Source: UTCFX2 sp963788145 (lineage in GTDB: Bacteria > Chloroflexota > Anaerolineae > Anaerolineales > UBA4823). Taken from it: a DNA stretch of 64,000 nucleotides. The notes below the pieces were generated by a model that worked only from the letters and a program-made list of their open reading frames with translations, made no database searches and was not told the origin of the DNA. The translations under genes were made by a program, and so were the position numbers. Of this stretch, positions 1 through 9,094 are shown in pieces. The stretch covers positions 1,116,001 through 1,180,000 of the forward strand of contig CAWBFQ010000003.1 of NCBI GenBank assembly GCA_963788145.1. The letters run 5' to 3'. The stretch's first letter is position 1. Each line of letters begins with the position of its first letter.

Positions 1-25
1 CGCTCGAATCCAGTTCTGGCTGCAT
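1..25 (-). CDS. start of an unidentified gene, cut by the window edge
   Basis: Only eight codons are visible, reading M-Q-P-E-L-D-S-S leftwards from position 25. A GGAGG Shine-Dalgarno (positions 33-37 on this strand) lies 7 nt upstream of the ATG, which makes the start credible. The product cannot be told. It diverges from the Rieske gene, sharing about 150 bp of upstream DNA. Confidence 0.45.
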
Positions 26-111
26 CGGGTGGCCTCCTGTTGGAAATGTCCGGGTTGGTGAGCCTAATTATACTCCAGGGAAAAGGGGCGAAGCGGGCGG
101 GCGTCAACCTG

Positions 112-140
112 TTGATTTCAGATAATCGTTATGCTACAAT
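112..140 (+). promoter_or_regulatory. sigma70-type promoter for the Rieske gene
   Basis: TTGATT (112-117) and TACAAT (135-140) are separated by exactly 17 bp and lie 45 bp before the ATG at 185. Spacing and sequence fit a housekeeping promoter. Confidence 0.5.
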
Positions 141-184
141 CGCTTGTGCGGCGCATTCGACATAAACGCTGAATGGAGGCAAGC

Positions 185-1158
185 ATGATCCGCAATCAAT
201 GGTATATCATCCTTGAATCAAATGAAGTCAAAACGGGCAAACCGGTGGGCGTCACCCGCATGGGCGAGAAGCTCGTCCTGTGGCGCGATGGCGACGGTAA
301 GGTCGTGTGCATGCTGGATCGCTGCCCGCATCGCGGCGTGGCGCTGAGCGCGGGCAAGCTGATCGAGGGCCACATCCAATGTCCGTTTCACGGTTTTGAA
401 TTCGACAGCAGCGGCAGATGCATTTTGATCCCGGCCAATGGCAAAAACACGCCCGTACCCAAGGTTTTTCAAGCCGCCGCCTACCCCACCTACGAAAACC
501 ACGGGTTCATCTGGATCTGGTGGGGCGAGCCGCGCCCGCAGCTGCCGCCGGTCTATTTCTTCAATTCGATCGACCCGCAGATGACGTATTCCACCCTGCG
601 CGATCATTGGGCCGCCCATTACTCGCGGGCAATCGAGAACCAGTTGGATGTGGTCCATCTGCCGTTTATCCACCACAACACCATCGGGCGCGGCAACCGC
701 ACGCTGGTGGATGGCCCGCTGACCGAGTGGGAGCGCGAGGGCGAGGTCAACCTGCTCAACCTGTGGGTGCACAACCGGTTGGATGACGGCTCGCCGCCGC
801 TGCGATCCAGCCAACTGCCGCCTCCATACGCGGCCCGTTCTTGCAGTTCTGCTTCCCGAACCTGTGGCAGAACCTGATCAGCGACGATATCCGCGTATTG
901 ATCGCCTTTGTCCCGATCGACGACGAGAACACCATGATGTACGTCCGTTTCTACCAGCGCACCACGCGTACGCCAGGGCTGCGCCAGCTGGTGAACTGGA
1001 TGGGCGCGCTGAGCAATCTGGTGATCGAGCGCCAGGATAAGCGGGTGGTGGAAACCCACTCGCCCAAGCGCAGCGGATTGCATATCGGCGAAAAATTGAT
1101 CCAGGGAGACGGGCCGATCATCGAGTACCGGCGCAAGCGGGAAGAATTATTGGGGTAA
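185..1158 (+). CDS. Rieske [2Fe-2S] ring-hydroxylating oxygenase alpha subunit, frameshifted
   Basis: Soluble non-haem iron oxygenase of the Rieske family. The N-terminal Rieske domain shows C-P-H then C-P-F-H (CxH...CxxH cluster ligands, about residues 45-67). The catalytic domain has the E-N-x-x-D-x-x-H-x4-H iron-site pattern, in the stretch DVVHLPFIHH. The ATG at 185 is chosen because GGAGG at 175-179 sits 5 nt upstream; an earlier ATG at 173 overlaps that site. Near position 826 one base is missing compared with the second copy at 11.3-12.0 kb, so the frame shifts and the C-terminal third is read from about 841. As written the protein would end early at 877. The substrate is unknown; relatives act on pheophorbide/chlorophyllide or aromatic acids. 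It is either a sequencing indel or a young pseudogene. Confidence 0.8.
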
Positions 1159-1420
1159 TCTCAGCGCCAGGGTTTAGACAGCCGGGTACGCGGCATTTGG
1201 GATTTTAATGGGCGTCACGACGCTTGCTGAAATTTGCTTTTTGGAATTGATTCCTATATAATCATTAGAATAGCGGCGTTCTGCTTTGCACGCTTGAAAT
1301 ATTTAAATTTGAAGCGGAAACATTGGATACAGGCAAATATTTTAGCTGTGATTATGGAACCTGGAATTGGAGCGCAGTCGTGAAGTAGAAAAATTCTGAA
1401 TACCCGTGAAGGAAATTCAA

Positions 1421-2470
1421 ATGCGATGGCAAGAACAATTTAACGGAGATATCCTGACCTGGTTGTTAGAAAAGGACGATCCGGGCGTTCGGTATCTGGC
1501 TTTGCGCGATTTGCTCGAATTATGTGGGGAAGATCCTGAACTACAGTCTGCCAGGCTTTTGGCTCATAAAGAAGGCCCGATATCCGCCGTGTTAAAGGAA
1601 ATGAACGAGGCCGGGTATTGGGTAGAAGCCGGACCAGGCTACAACCCCAAATATCGAAGCGCCGTTTGGGCGTTGATATTGTTGGGACAATTGGGGGCGT
1701 CGGCAGACATGGATCGGCGCATCCAGCGGGCAGGTCAATATTTGCTCGAAAATGCGCTCACCGAAAATGGCCAATTTACTGCCTCCGGATCGCCTTCTGG
1801 CACAGCAGATTGTTTACAGGGCAATTTGTGTACGGCTCTGCTGGATTTAGGTATCGAGGATCCGCGTTTAGATCAAGCATTCGAATGGATGGCTCGAAGC
1901 GTCAGCGGAGAAGGAATCGCTCCACTTGAAGACAAGAAAACCGCGATGCGCTATTATGCCGGGAATTGTGGGCCGGGTTTTGCCTGCGGGGCCAACAATA
2001 AACTAGCCTGCGCCTGGGGTGGTGTAAAAGTTATGTTAGCCTTTGGGAAATTGCCCTCAGAACGGCGTACTCCACTCATCGAAAATGCGATTGAAAAAGG
2101 GGTAGAATTTCTGTTAGGGGTTGATCCAGCGGAAGCCGCATATCCGACTGGCTGGAGCGATAAACCCAGTGGGAATTGGTGGAAGTTTGGTTTCCCGGTA
2201 TTTTATGTTACCGATCTGCTCCAAAATATCGAGGCGTTGATCCGTTTGGGATACGGGAATGATCCTCGCGTATCGAATGCGCTCAATTTGATCCGCCAAA
2301 AACAAGATCAAAACGGTCGCTGGGCGTTAGAATATGATTACGCAGGCAAGACCTGGGTTGAATTTGGCAAGAAGAAACAGCCCAACAAATGGGTAACGTT
2401 CAGGGCTGCCTGGGTATTGAAGCATTGCGCTGGATTATTATGGGCGTTGAGAAAAGAGAATGAACCATAA
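1421..2470 (+). CDS. alpha/alpha-toroid (squalene-cyclase/prenyltransferase-like) repeat protein
   Basis: A 349-residue protein made of helical repeats with the W/G-rich QxG..W pattern of prenyltransferase/squalene-cyclase toroids (for example NGRWALEYDYAGKTW near the C-terminus and ENGQFTASGSPSG in the middle). No DxDD or other cyclase catalytic motif is evident, so an enzymatic role is not established. A GTG at 1406 is possible, but ATG 1421 has AAGGA 7 nt upstream. Its stop overlaps the small downstream membrane gene by 11 nt. I cannot name a substrate. Confidence 0.65.
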   Translation: MRWQEQFNGDILTWLLEKDDPGVRYLALRDLLELCGEDPELQSARLLAHKEGPISAVLKEMNEAGYWVEAGPGYNPKYRSAVWALILLGQLGASADMDRRIQRAGQYLLENALTENGQFTASGSPSGTADCLQGNLCTALLDLGIEDPRLDQAFEWMARSVSGEGIAPLEDKKTAMRYYAGNCGPGFACGANNKLACAWGGVKVMLAFGKLPSERRTPLIENAIEKGVEFLLGVDPAEAAYPTGWSDKPSGNWWKFGFPVFYVTDLLQNIEALIRLGYGNDPRVSNALNLIRQKQDQNGRWALEYDYAGKTWVEFGKKKQPNKWVTFRAAWVLKHCAGLLWALRKENEP

Positions 2471-2624
2471 AAAACGAAAATTAAGAGAAAATTGGATGTT
2501 GGGGTTTCTGGGATTGATGAGTTTCATGGGGCTGCGCTATTTTCAAACTGGAGAATGGATTTATTTAATCTGGTTCAGTTGGGCGCTTTGGTTTACCTGG
2601 TTTATTCCACTTAAATCGGAATAA
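2460..2624 (+). CDS. small 54-residue membrane protein
   Basis: An ATG-initiated frame of 54 codons starts inside the end of the toroid-protein gene and overlaps it by 11 nt, suggesting translational coupling. It has a basic N-terminus (MNHKKRKLREN) followed by two hydrophobic, tryptophan-rich stretches (about residues 12-25 and 33-50) that could form a hairpin in the membrane. No strong Shine-Dalgarno is present beyond the purine-rich GAAAAGAGA. Function unknown. Confidence 0.55.
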   Translation: MNHKKRKLRENWMLGFLGLMSFMGLRYFQTGEWIYLIWFSWALWFTWFIPLKSE

Positions 2625-2689
2625 CCCAGCGCCAATCTCAGGCGGCTTTGACGCCCGCTGGAGCTGCCAGATCCACAAAGGCTTTGAAG

Positions 2690-3352
2690 ATGGGATTAGT
2701 CAAGATGTCGGAAAAGTTCTTGCAAGAATGGGAAGACCTGAATGGCGCCTATCCATATTACAGAGCCACGCTGTACATCTACTGTGACCAATGCGGGTCT
2801 TTCAGCATCAAATCCCGTCTGGGGCTTAGAAAAATAGCGTTGATCCTTACCGCCTGCATGCTGATTGCGCTGGGGACGTGGGCTGCGCTTCATTTAATAG
2901 GCGGTATCTATGGGCTGTGTTTGTGTCTTGCGATATGTTTGCTTATGTTCAGATATCTGTGGGGGGAAGCCGACTATGCTTGCAGAAAGTGCGGAAGCAT
3001 CCCTTCGACAGACTACAATACCCTGGGCTATCCATCTGACCCGGGAATTGTGGATATCCCCGACCGGCTGACCCAAAAACGCTGCCGGGACTATTTTCCC
3101 GATCAGTACGACCTGGATTCAATCCTGAAGTCGCCTGACTTCCGGCTTACAACTCGGAATAACAGCGAGCCTTTGATCATTCAAGATTTGAATGGGATTA
3201 AGAATATCCTGCTCACAATTCTTGCCATACCCTTGCTGCTGATTTTTACAGTGATCTACCCCATCCTGTTGATCATTTACGCGTTGTGGACGGAAGTCGT
3301 CTTAAAGCTGTGGAGGGGTATTTCTGCTGAAAAAAAGAAGGCAAGACCGTAA
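2690..3352 (+). CDS. membrane protein with two CxxC motifs
   Basis: Starts at ATG 2690 with AAAGG 8 nt upstream; an alternative ATG lies at 2705. The protein has a soluble N-terminus with C-D-Q-C, two adjacent hydrophobic segments (about residues 50-90), then C-R-K-C, and a final long hydrophobic stretch near residues 180-210. The paired CxxC motifs flanking the membrane hairpin suggest a zinc-ribbon-like metal site. No family recognised. Confidence 0.6.
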   Translation: MGLVKMSEKFLQEWEDLNGAYPYYRATLYIYCDQCGSFSIKSRLGLRKIALILTACMLIALGTWAALHLIGGIYGLCLCLAICLLMFRYLWGEADYACRKCGSIPSTDYNTLGYPSDPGIVDIPDRLTQKRCRDYFPDQYDLDSILKSPDFRLTTRNNSEPLIIQDLNGIKNILLTILAIPLLLIFTVIYPILLIIYALWTEVVLKLWRGISAEKKKARP

Positions 3353-3434
3353 GACGAAGAAGGCGGAACCAAACCAACTTCCCCTTCACCGTCCAAAGCT
3401 GAATGTCACATACCATATCAAAAAGGACTACATA

Positions 3435-4224
3435 ATGAAACCATTGCATCTCTTTCTACTGCTGACCTTCGGATTATTCTATATCGGTTTCGCCCTGGCA
3501 GGTATTCTTGATCGCTGTGGGCGGCCCGAATTACCTGTTCGTGCTCGTCCAAGTCGCTATGGCCTGGACGCCTACGGCGGCTTACGCGATCATCCACCGC
3601 AGGGTGGATCCAGGCAGGTCTCTTTGGCGCTACATCGCGGACCTGTTTGCAACCAGAATCCGGCTGCTGCCCCTGCTGGCATCCATTCTGATCCCGGTTG
3701 TCGCGACAATCGTCGTTTGGATCGGTTACTCACTGGTCTCCGGTAAGGCGCTTTTTGATCTCGTTGCGGATCTGTCGGTTGTGGGCATTCTCGCCGTGTT
3801 CGCCGACAACCTCATCCGAGGGCCGCTTGGAGAGGAACTTGGCTGGCGCGGTTACTTACAAATCGAGCTGAACAAGCGATACTCCCTGCTTGGGTCCACA
3901 CTGATCGTGGGCGTGATCTGGGGGCTGTGGCACCTACCGCTGTGGTTCGTGTCCGGTTTCCAGGGCGCCAATCTGCTTCTTTATATCGTGTTCTTCATGG
4001 TTGGTCTGGTCTCTTTCTCGGTCATCATCGGCTATGTGTATGATCGAGGCGGGAATCTGCTATACGCAATACTCCTGCACCAGATGATCAACTTCACCGG
4101 CAAACTGCTGGCAGTTGATGATCTCATTATGCTTGGAGGCAGCAGCGCGGTTTATGTCATCATCGCTCTTGTGATCGGTCTGACATTGTTAAGGCCAAGG
4201 CGCGAAGCAGGAGCTGCGAAGTGA
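3435..4224 (+). CDS. CPBP-family intramembrane metalloprotease (Abi), frameshifted
   Basis: Multi-pass membrane protein of the CAAX-protease/bacteriocin-processing (CPBP) family. The family motifs are present: EELGWRGY (EExxxR) at about 3830-3853, then HLPLW, and a late HQMIN histidine. The N-terminal signal-like helix (MKPLHLFLLL...) begins at ATG 3435, but the frame changes near 3505, so the remainder is read in the next frame from about 3508. The family removes peptide ends of prenylated or bacteriocin-like substrates. Single-base indel, so a sequencing error is possible. Confidence 0.75.
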
Positions 4225-4273
4225 GGTTCTTATCTCAGATGTTGCTCGGAGATCGGTATAACTTTCAAAACGG

Positions 4274-5140
4274 ATGATAACGATGAAAACAAACAAGACG
4301 AATAACCAGAATTTCCCGACTCCCGCCTCAGTCGTCTGGCTGTGGCTATCCATTGCAGCAGCGCTTTTGGCAATCGCGGGCAGTCTGCTTGCATTGTCTA
4401 TAAAAAGTATTTACTCTGGCTTGACGCCTGCCTTCCTGCCCCAGGCGCTGGCCCAAGATATTGCCAATCTGGCAATCGTCTCGCCAATTTGGCTTGTCCT
4501 TGCTCTGCTGGCTTTACGCGGTTCATTACGCGCCTATCTGCTCTGGTTAGGCGTGCTCACCTTCACGGTCTACAATTATGTGATCTATACCTTTTCGATA
4601 CCCTTTGGGCCGCTGTTTCTATTGTGGGTTGCGGTATTTGGCATGTGCATCTATGCGCTGATCGGCGGCGTAGCAACCATTGACCACAATGTCGTTAAGT
4701 CATCTTTTACCAGTCAACGTGCTGTTCAGGTTACAGCTTATTTGTTAATCATCACAGCAGTCCTCTTTGGTTTTCTCTGGCTCTCTGAGGATATCCCTGC
4801 CCTGATTTCCAATACAAGACCCCAAAGTCTGGTGGATATGGCGCTTCCAACAAACCCGGTCCACATTCTCGACCTGGGATTCTTTCTACCCGCAGTAATT
4901 GCCACGGGTGTATTGCTCATCAAAAGAAAACCGTTCGCTTATACCCTTGCGCCATCTTTGATTGTTTTCTTAATCCTGACTGGCATACCCATCTTGATTA
5001 CACCAGTCGTACAATCCGTGCGCGGCGAGGCGGCGGCTTGGGGTGTTGTGGCGCCCATTGGGACACTCACCGTTCTGCTGCTGGTATTGTTGGTTTGGTT
5101 ATTTTCTACAATGCAACCTGAAGAAAAAGCCCCCAGATAA
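4274..5140 (+). CDS. polytopic membrane protein of unknown function
   Basis: About 288 residues with roughly eight hydrophobic segments spread over the whole length and a short charged C-terminus. No catalytic or transport motif was recognised. ATG 4274 or 4283 could be the start; neither has a clear ribosome site. It follows the CPBP protease gene by 49 nt on the same strand and may be co-transcribed. Confidence 0.6.
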   Translation: MITMKTNKTNNQNFPTPASVVWLWLSIAAALLAIAGSLLALSIKSIYSGLTPAFLPQALAQDIANLAIVSPIWLVLALLALRGSLRAYLLWLGVLTFTVYNYVIYTFSIPFGPLFLLWVAVFGMCIYALIGGVATIDHNVVKSSFTSQRAVQVTAYLLIITAVLFGFLWLSEDIPALISNTRPQSLVDMALPTNPVHILDLGFFLPAVIATGVLLIKRKPFAYTLAPSLIVFLILTGIPILITPVVQSVRGEAAAWGVVAPIGTLTVLLLVLLVWLFSTMQPEEKAPR

Positions 5141-5209
5141 AGCGTGCAGGCGATAGGAGTGTTTCTGCTGGGCGGCTAACGGATCACTCAGAAAAGGAGA
5201 GCGCAACTC

Positions 5210-5956
5210 ATGGATGAAAAAATCCTTCTTGGGCGAGACCAAGAAATACTCGAAATTCCACTGGCGGAATGGAAGCAAGACCTGGCGCACTTTCCGGAAC
5301 ACAGCCAGTCAAGACTAAGGTTCATGACCGATGCCCATCATCAAATTCGCTACTTTGTCGTGAAAGAAATGGTAAACGCACAAAAGCCAATTGAACCTGA
5401 AGTCATTTCTAAAGAGCTGAATATGCCGCTTGAATTGGTGAAACCAATCTTGGAAGATCTAGAGAAAAACCTGTTCTTCTTGGTAAGAAACGATCAAGGT
5501 GCAGTTGCTTGGGCATTTCCGGTAACCGTGGAGACCACACCACACAAAATGGTTTTCAACAGCGGTGAACAACTTTACGGTGCTTGAGCAGAAGACGCGA
5601 TAGCGACGCCCTTCGTGCAAGGGCAAATCCGAAAAGAATTTATATCAATTGAAATCGTAACAATGTGCCAACATTGCGACCGGGTAATGCACATATCAAT
5701 CGATAGTAATATGCAGGTTTCCGTTCGCGAATCAGACGCAAATCCTTTGGTGTTTTTGCCAGAAATTGATTGGCATAGTTTCGCAGAACGAACCATCATT
5801 GACTCATACTGACGAAATTCAGTTTTCTTCTGGTCAGAAGAACACGCAAGAGAATACAGAGCAAAGACGAAGCAAATGAACGGAGAGTATCTAACTTTGG
5901 AACAATGTGCTTATTTGACTCGCATTGCGCAAGGCGCTCTATTCGCTTTTAAGTAG
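5210..5956 (+). CDS. MerB-like organomercurial lyase homologue with two in-frame TGA codons (candidate double selenoprotein)
   Basis: The frame from ATG 5210 (GGAG 10 nt upstream) to TAG 5954-5956 encodes 248 residues if the TGAs at 5585 and 5810 (residues 126 and 201) are read through. A winged-helix-like N-terminal domain (residues 45-95) matches MerB layout. Then QLYGA-TGA-AEDAIATP aligns with MerB LYAWCALDTLxFP, putting the first TGA on catalytic Cys96 with Asp at +3 (Asp99) and Pro at +8. CQHC follows where MerB has Cys117. DSY-TGA-RNSVFFWS aligns with SFCCHVHFFAS, putting the second TGA on catalytic Cys159. Downstream codons (SEEHAREYR...) continue as plausible protein to the TAG. MerB cleaves carbon-mercury bonds. 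Selenocysteine at both sites is inferred; two nonsense mutations are the alternative. Read conventionally, it stops at 5587 (125 residues). Confidence 0.75.
5585..5624 (+). promoter_or_regulatory. candidate bacterial SECIS after the first TGA
   Basis: TGA at 5585-5587 is followed by the perfect stem GCCCTT (5608-5613) / AAGGGC (5619-5624) with a 5-nt loop CGTGC. The loop begins 27 nt after the TGA and has G as its second base, followed by U. This fits the bacterial SECIS rule of a short stem-loop 16-37 nt downstream with G among the first two loop bases. Confidence 0.55.
5810..5845 (+). promoter_or_regulatory. candidate bacterial SECIS after the second TGA
   Basis: TGA at 5810-5812 is followed by TTCTTCT (5825-5831), loop GGTC, AGAAGAA (5836-5842): a perfect 7-bp stem extended, after one mismatch, by two more pairs to 5822/5845. 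The loop begins 20 nt after the TGA with GGU, again as expected for SelB recognition. Confidence 0.55.
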
Positions 5957-5973
5957 GTACTCGATAAACAACC

Positions 5974-5992
5974 GCCCAATTACTTGTTGGGC
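5974..5992 (+). terminator. hairpin after the MerB-like gene
   Basis: GCCCAA and TTGGGC form a 6-bp stem with a 7-nt loop, 17 nt after the TAG stop. There is no T-tract, so termination is only possible. It ends in GTTGGGC, which also resembles a cassette core site. Confidence 0.3.
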
Positions 5993-6022
5993 AGCTCGCA
6001 AGAGCAAGAAAGGAAGGACGAA

Positions 6023-6406
6023 ATGGATCAGCAAGTCACAAGAGGGCTCCGGTATACATTCCTCACCCATGGCGTCATGATGACCATCTTTGCTCTGATT
6101 TACCTGTTCACCCCGGTGCTGTGGGGCAACCTGACAGGCTGCCTGTCTAACCAGGTGCCGCAAGTATTCAGGATGTTCGGGACAGCCATCCTTGGGCTCG
6201 CCATAGCCTCGTTCTTGGCTTACAGGGAGACATCCTGGGAAAAAGTAAAGATCGTCGCCCAGATGGAGCGCATTCTTACCACTCTTTTCCCGATCGTCAT
6301 CCTGTTGGGATTATTCTTCTGGGACCTCCCTAGCATCGCCTGGATGTACTTCGTTGTGATGAGCGGTTTTGGGATCGCATTCAACGTATTCTATCCCAAA
6401 GGATAG
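6023..6406 (+). CDS. small four-helix membrane protein
   Basis: ATG 6023 follows AGGAAGGA by about 5 nt. The protein of about 127 residues has four hydrophobic segments (approximately residues 14-35, 50-68, 84-100, 105-122) and resembles small uncharacterised membrane proteins. No catalytic motif. It lies 66 nt after the MerB-like gene on the same strand and may share its transcript. Confidence 0.6.
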   Translation: MDQQVTRGLRYTFLTHGVMMTIFALIYLFTPVLWGNLTGCLSNQVPQVFRMFGTAILGLAIASFLAYRETSWEKVKIVAQMERILTTLFPIVILLGLFFWDLPSIAWMYFVVMSGFGIAFNVFYPKG

Positions 6407-6485
6407 ACATCGCGGCTTGTAGTTAAAACCCTATACCTGATACCGCGCCATTGGCAGTGTACTGGCTGGAAGACGGGCAATGACC

Positions 6486-6550
6486 ATCCGCGAATAAGAA
6501 CACGAATACACGAATGGAGGGTTGGCATTCGTGGTCCATTCGTGGACGGT
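6486..6550. repeat. ATTCGTG-type palindromic intergenic repeat, copy 1
   Basis: Imperfect inverted repeat in which CACGAATACACGAAT is mirrored by ATTCGTG...ATTCGTGGACGG. Closely related copies lie at 12028-12102 and 50616-50690. Confidence 0.7.
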
Positions 6551-6581
6551 TTGTTCGATTTTCATTTTTCGCGCTCCTCCT

Positions 6582-8777
6582 TCACAGCAGAACCTTCTCA
6601 TCCGCTCGAATGCCGAAGCGGGTTGTTTCAGACCGGGCATAATATGCCTCTCCGCCAAGCTGCAGCGCCAACATTTTCACAAACTTGAGACCCAGTCCCA
6701 TCGATAGGTCCAAGTCCACGCCTTCGGGCAGGGGCAAGCCATCGTTTGCCACTTCTAAAACCACATATCCGTCTTCGTGCATGAGGTGGACACGGACAAA
6801 GCCGCCCTGGTCACCAGGGAAGGCATATTTAAGCGCGTTGGTCATCAATTCGTTCAGGATCAAGCCAAAAGCCGAGGCGCTCTTCGGGCTGGCTTTCAAT
6901 CCTTCCAGCTCGAGATGCAGTTCCACCCGCTGCCAACTCCCCACAAAGCTGTCCATAATGGATTGGGCGATCTCGGTTAAATAGCTATCGAGCCGGATGG
7001 CATGTGCAATCCCGCTGGCAAACAGGATCGAGTACAGGTTCGCCAGGGTATAGATGCGCGCCCGCAGCGCTGCCAGGGCGGGCTGCTCAGCGGCGCCTGC
7101 GGCATGCTTTAATTCCAGACCAATCAGCGCATCGATCATCACAAAGGTATTTTGGACGCGATGTTGAAGCTCGTTGAACAGGAAGGTCTTCTCTCTCTCA
7201 GGGCGCCCGCCAACGCTTCTTCCGCTAGCTTGCGTGCGGTGATATCCGAGATGATCCCGCCAATCCGGAGCGGCTTGCCAGCCGGATCCAGGATCAACTT
7301 CTTGCGGTCGAACACCCAGCGGATTTCGCCATCATCCCGCATGATCCGATATTCCGCAGCCGCGCTGCCCTGCTCAACAAGCTGACGGCCGGTGGCTTCA
7401 ATCAAGGCGCGGTCATCCGGATGGGCTGCCTGCACCCAGATATCCGGGTTCGCCCGGAACTCGGCATAGGTATGACCATAGATCTTTTCGAAAGCGGGGT
7501 TGGCATACAGGAAATCCCGACCGTCTACCGAAGCGAACCATACGCCTTCGTTCATATCATTGACCAAAGTGTTGAACTGATCATCCCGCTCTCGAACCGC
7601 CTGCTCGGCCTGCTGGCGCTGGGTGATGTCATTGAACGTGACAATCAGCCTGTCCGCCAGGAATGAGGCGTACAGCTCACAAATGCGCACCGATCCATCC
7701 CGGCAGGTCACCCGGTAGACGCCGGTGTTGAGCGCTTGAGAAGATTGGCGCGCCACATCCAGGGCGGGCTTCCAGCGCTCGATCACCTCGCGCCGGTAAT
7801 CGGGATCGGGGTAGGCGATCCGATACCATTCCGGTGTTGTGGACGCGGTGTGACCGAACAAGGTGTGGGCGCTGCGGCTCCAGTAGCGAATGTGGTCATC
7901 CTGAAGATCCACCAGCGCAATCGGGAATGGGGTGGCATCGAGGATTCGCGCGCAGCAGTTCCTCGCTTTCGCGCAGGGTCTGCTCCACTTGCTTATGAAA
8001 GGTGATATCTTCGATATACCCTTCAAAAGAAGCCACCTGACCGTCCGCATCCATCAGGGCGCGCACATTCAAGCGACCGAGGAGTGTGCTCCCATCTTTG
8101 CGGCGATACAGATTCTCGAATGTCGTCAAGGCCGGGTTTTCCGCCCGCAGGCGCACAATCTCCTGCCGGCGTCGCGGGTCTGCGAAGATGCTGTCGGCGA
8201 CATTTGTGACCGTGGCGTAAATTTCTTCGGGCAATTCGTAGCCGAACATGCTCGCAAAGGCGGGGTTCACCGCCATCACTTTGCCCTCGAGCGAGGACTG
8301 GAAAATCGCCAGGGGCGCATTTTCGAACAAACTGCGATAACGCTTCTCGCTCTCCCGCAAGGCCTGGTCTTTTTCCTTCTCCTTCAACCTGGCTTCGAAG
8401 AGGCGGAAGGCCATCTTGATTGAAGCGATCAGGACCACCTCCCCCGAGCGCTTGACGACATAGCCATACGAGGTGATGCCCTCGGTTTTTTCAACCACTT
8501 CGCTTTCGGTGTGGGAGGATAAGAAGATCAGCGGCAGGTCACGCTGGTTAAGAATGATGGTAGCAGCCTGGGTGCCATCCAATCCTTCGCCCAAATTAAT
8601 ATCCATCAGGACCAGGTCAATCTCGGGTGAAGTCCGAACCGCTGCGACTGCTTGTTCGCCGCTGTAAACGGTGATCACATTGTAGCCGTATTTTTCAAGC
8701 GTGGCTTCTTCGGATAAGGCAATGATGGCTTCATCTTCAACAAGAAGAATGGTTTTTAGACGCTCATCATTCAGCAT
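6582..8777 (-). CDS. hybrid sensor histidine kinase: receiver, three PAS, HisKA_2-type kinase; two frameshifts
   Basis: Cytoplasmic sensor kinase. From the N-terminus: a receiver domain (phospho-acceptor Asp in LMDINLG), a linker helix, three PAS domains with PAC ends (EDITFHKQ, NDITQRQ, SDITARK), then a HisKA_2-type dimerisation box (LQHRVQNTF, His acceptor) and a HATPase domain with the N-box LILNELMTNALKYAF. ATG at 8777 is preferred because GAGGAG lies 7 nt upstream; the ATG at 8783 is too close. The frame shifts near 7940, and again near 7192-7201 in a GAGAGAGAGA run, where slippage is plausible. Signal and output are unknown. The layout is typical of light- or redox-sensing HWE/HisKA_2 kinases. 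Confidence 0.75.
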
Positions 8778-8943
8778 ACGCATGCTCCTCTGCTGGAATA
8801 TAAGCTGCAACCACGGTGTCCAGCGCGCAGTTTATTTCGAAGGATGAAGGTATCTTTGCCAGGGGCAGTGAAGGTCACTCAGGCTATTATCTCATACCTT
8901 TGAATTGACTTTGCCATTATTTTCATCCAATGCAGGGAGTCCG

Positions 8944-8976
8944 AGACCTCCGAGTTCTGACAGAATTCGGAGGTCT
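8944..8976. repeat. 33-bp inverted repeat between divergent genes
   Basis: Arms AGACCTCCGAGTTCTG (8944-8959) and CAGAATTCGGAGGTCT (8961-8976) pair with one G-T wobble around a single base. It sits in the 317-bp gap between the kinase and the YdeI-like gene; apart from it I see only a -10-like TATAAT at 9040-9045. Confidence 0.6.
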
Positions 8977-9094
8977 GCTTTGGGTGGGAATGGAAAAGAA
9001 ACGTAGACAGTGAAAAATGAAAAAGCCCTCCTAAGCGATTATAATGAGATGAGAGTCTGCCGGTCATTGAGGTCAGGCGCGCGGGAGATGAGCA

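Noticed and set aside
218..814. Long antisense open frames opposite the Rieske genes, the efflux operon (for example 24175-25008, 25495-26115) and the GNAT gene (55113-55844)
   Set aside because: They mirror high-GC coding sequence, have Arg/Pro/His-rich composition and no ribosome sites or family motifs; shadows of real genes.
5171..5180. GGCGGCTAACGG before the MerB-like gene as a cassette boundary
   Set aside because: No matching core or inner arms nearby; chance similarity to R'' is likely.
5585..5812. TGA read as tryptophan (alternative genetic code)
   Set aside because: The aligned MerB residues are cysteines, TGG is used normally in the same gene, and other genes in the window end in TGA.
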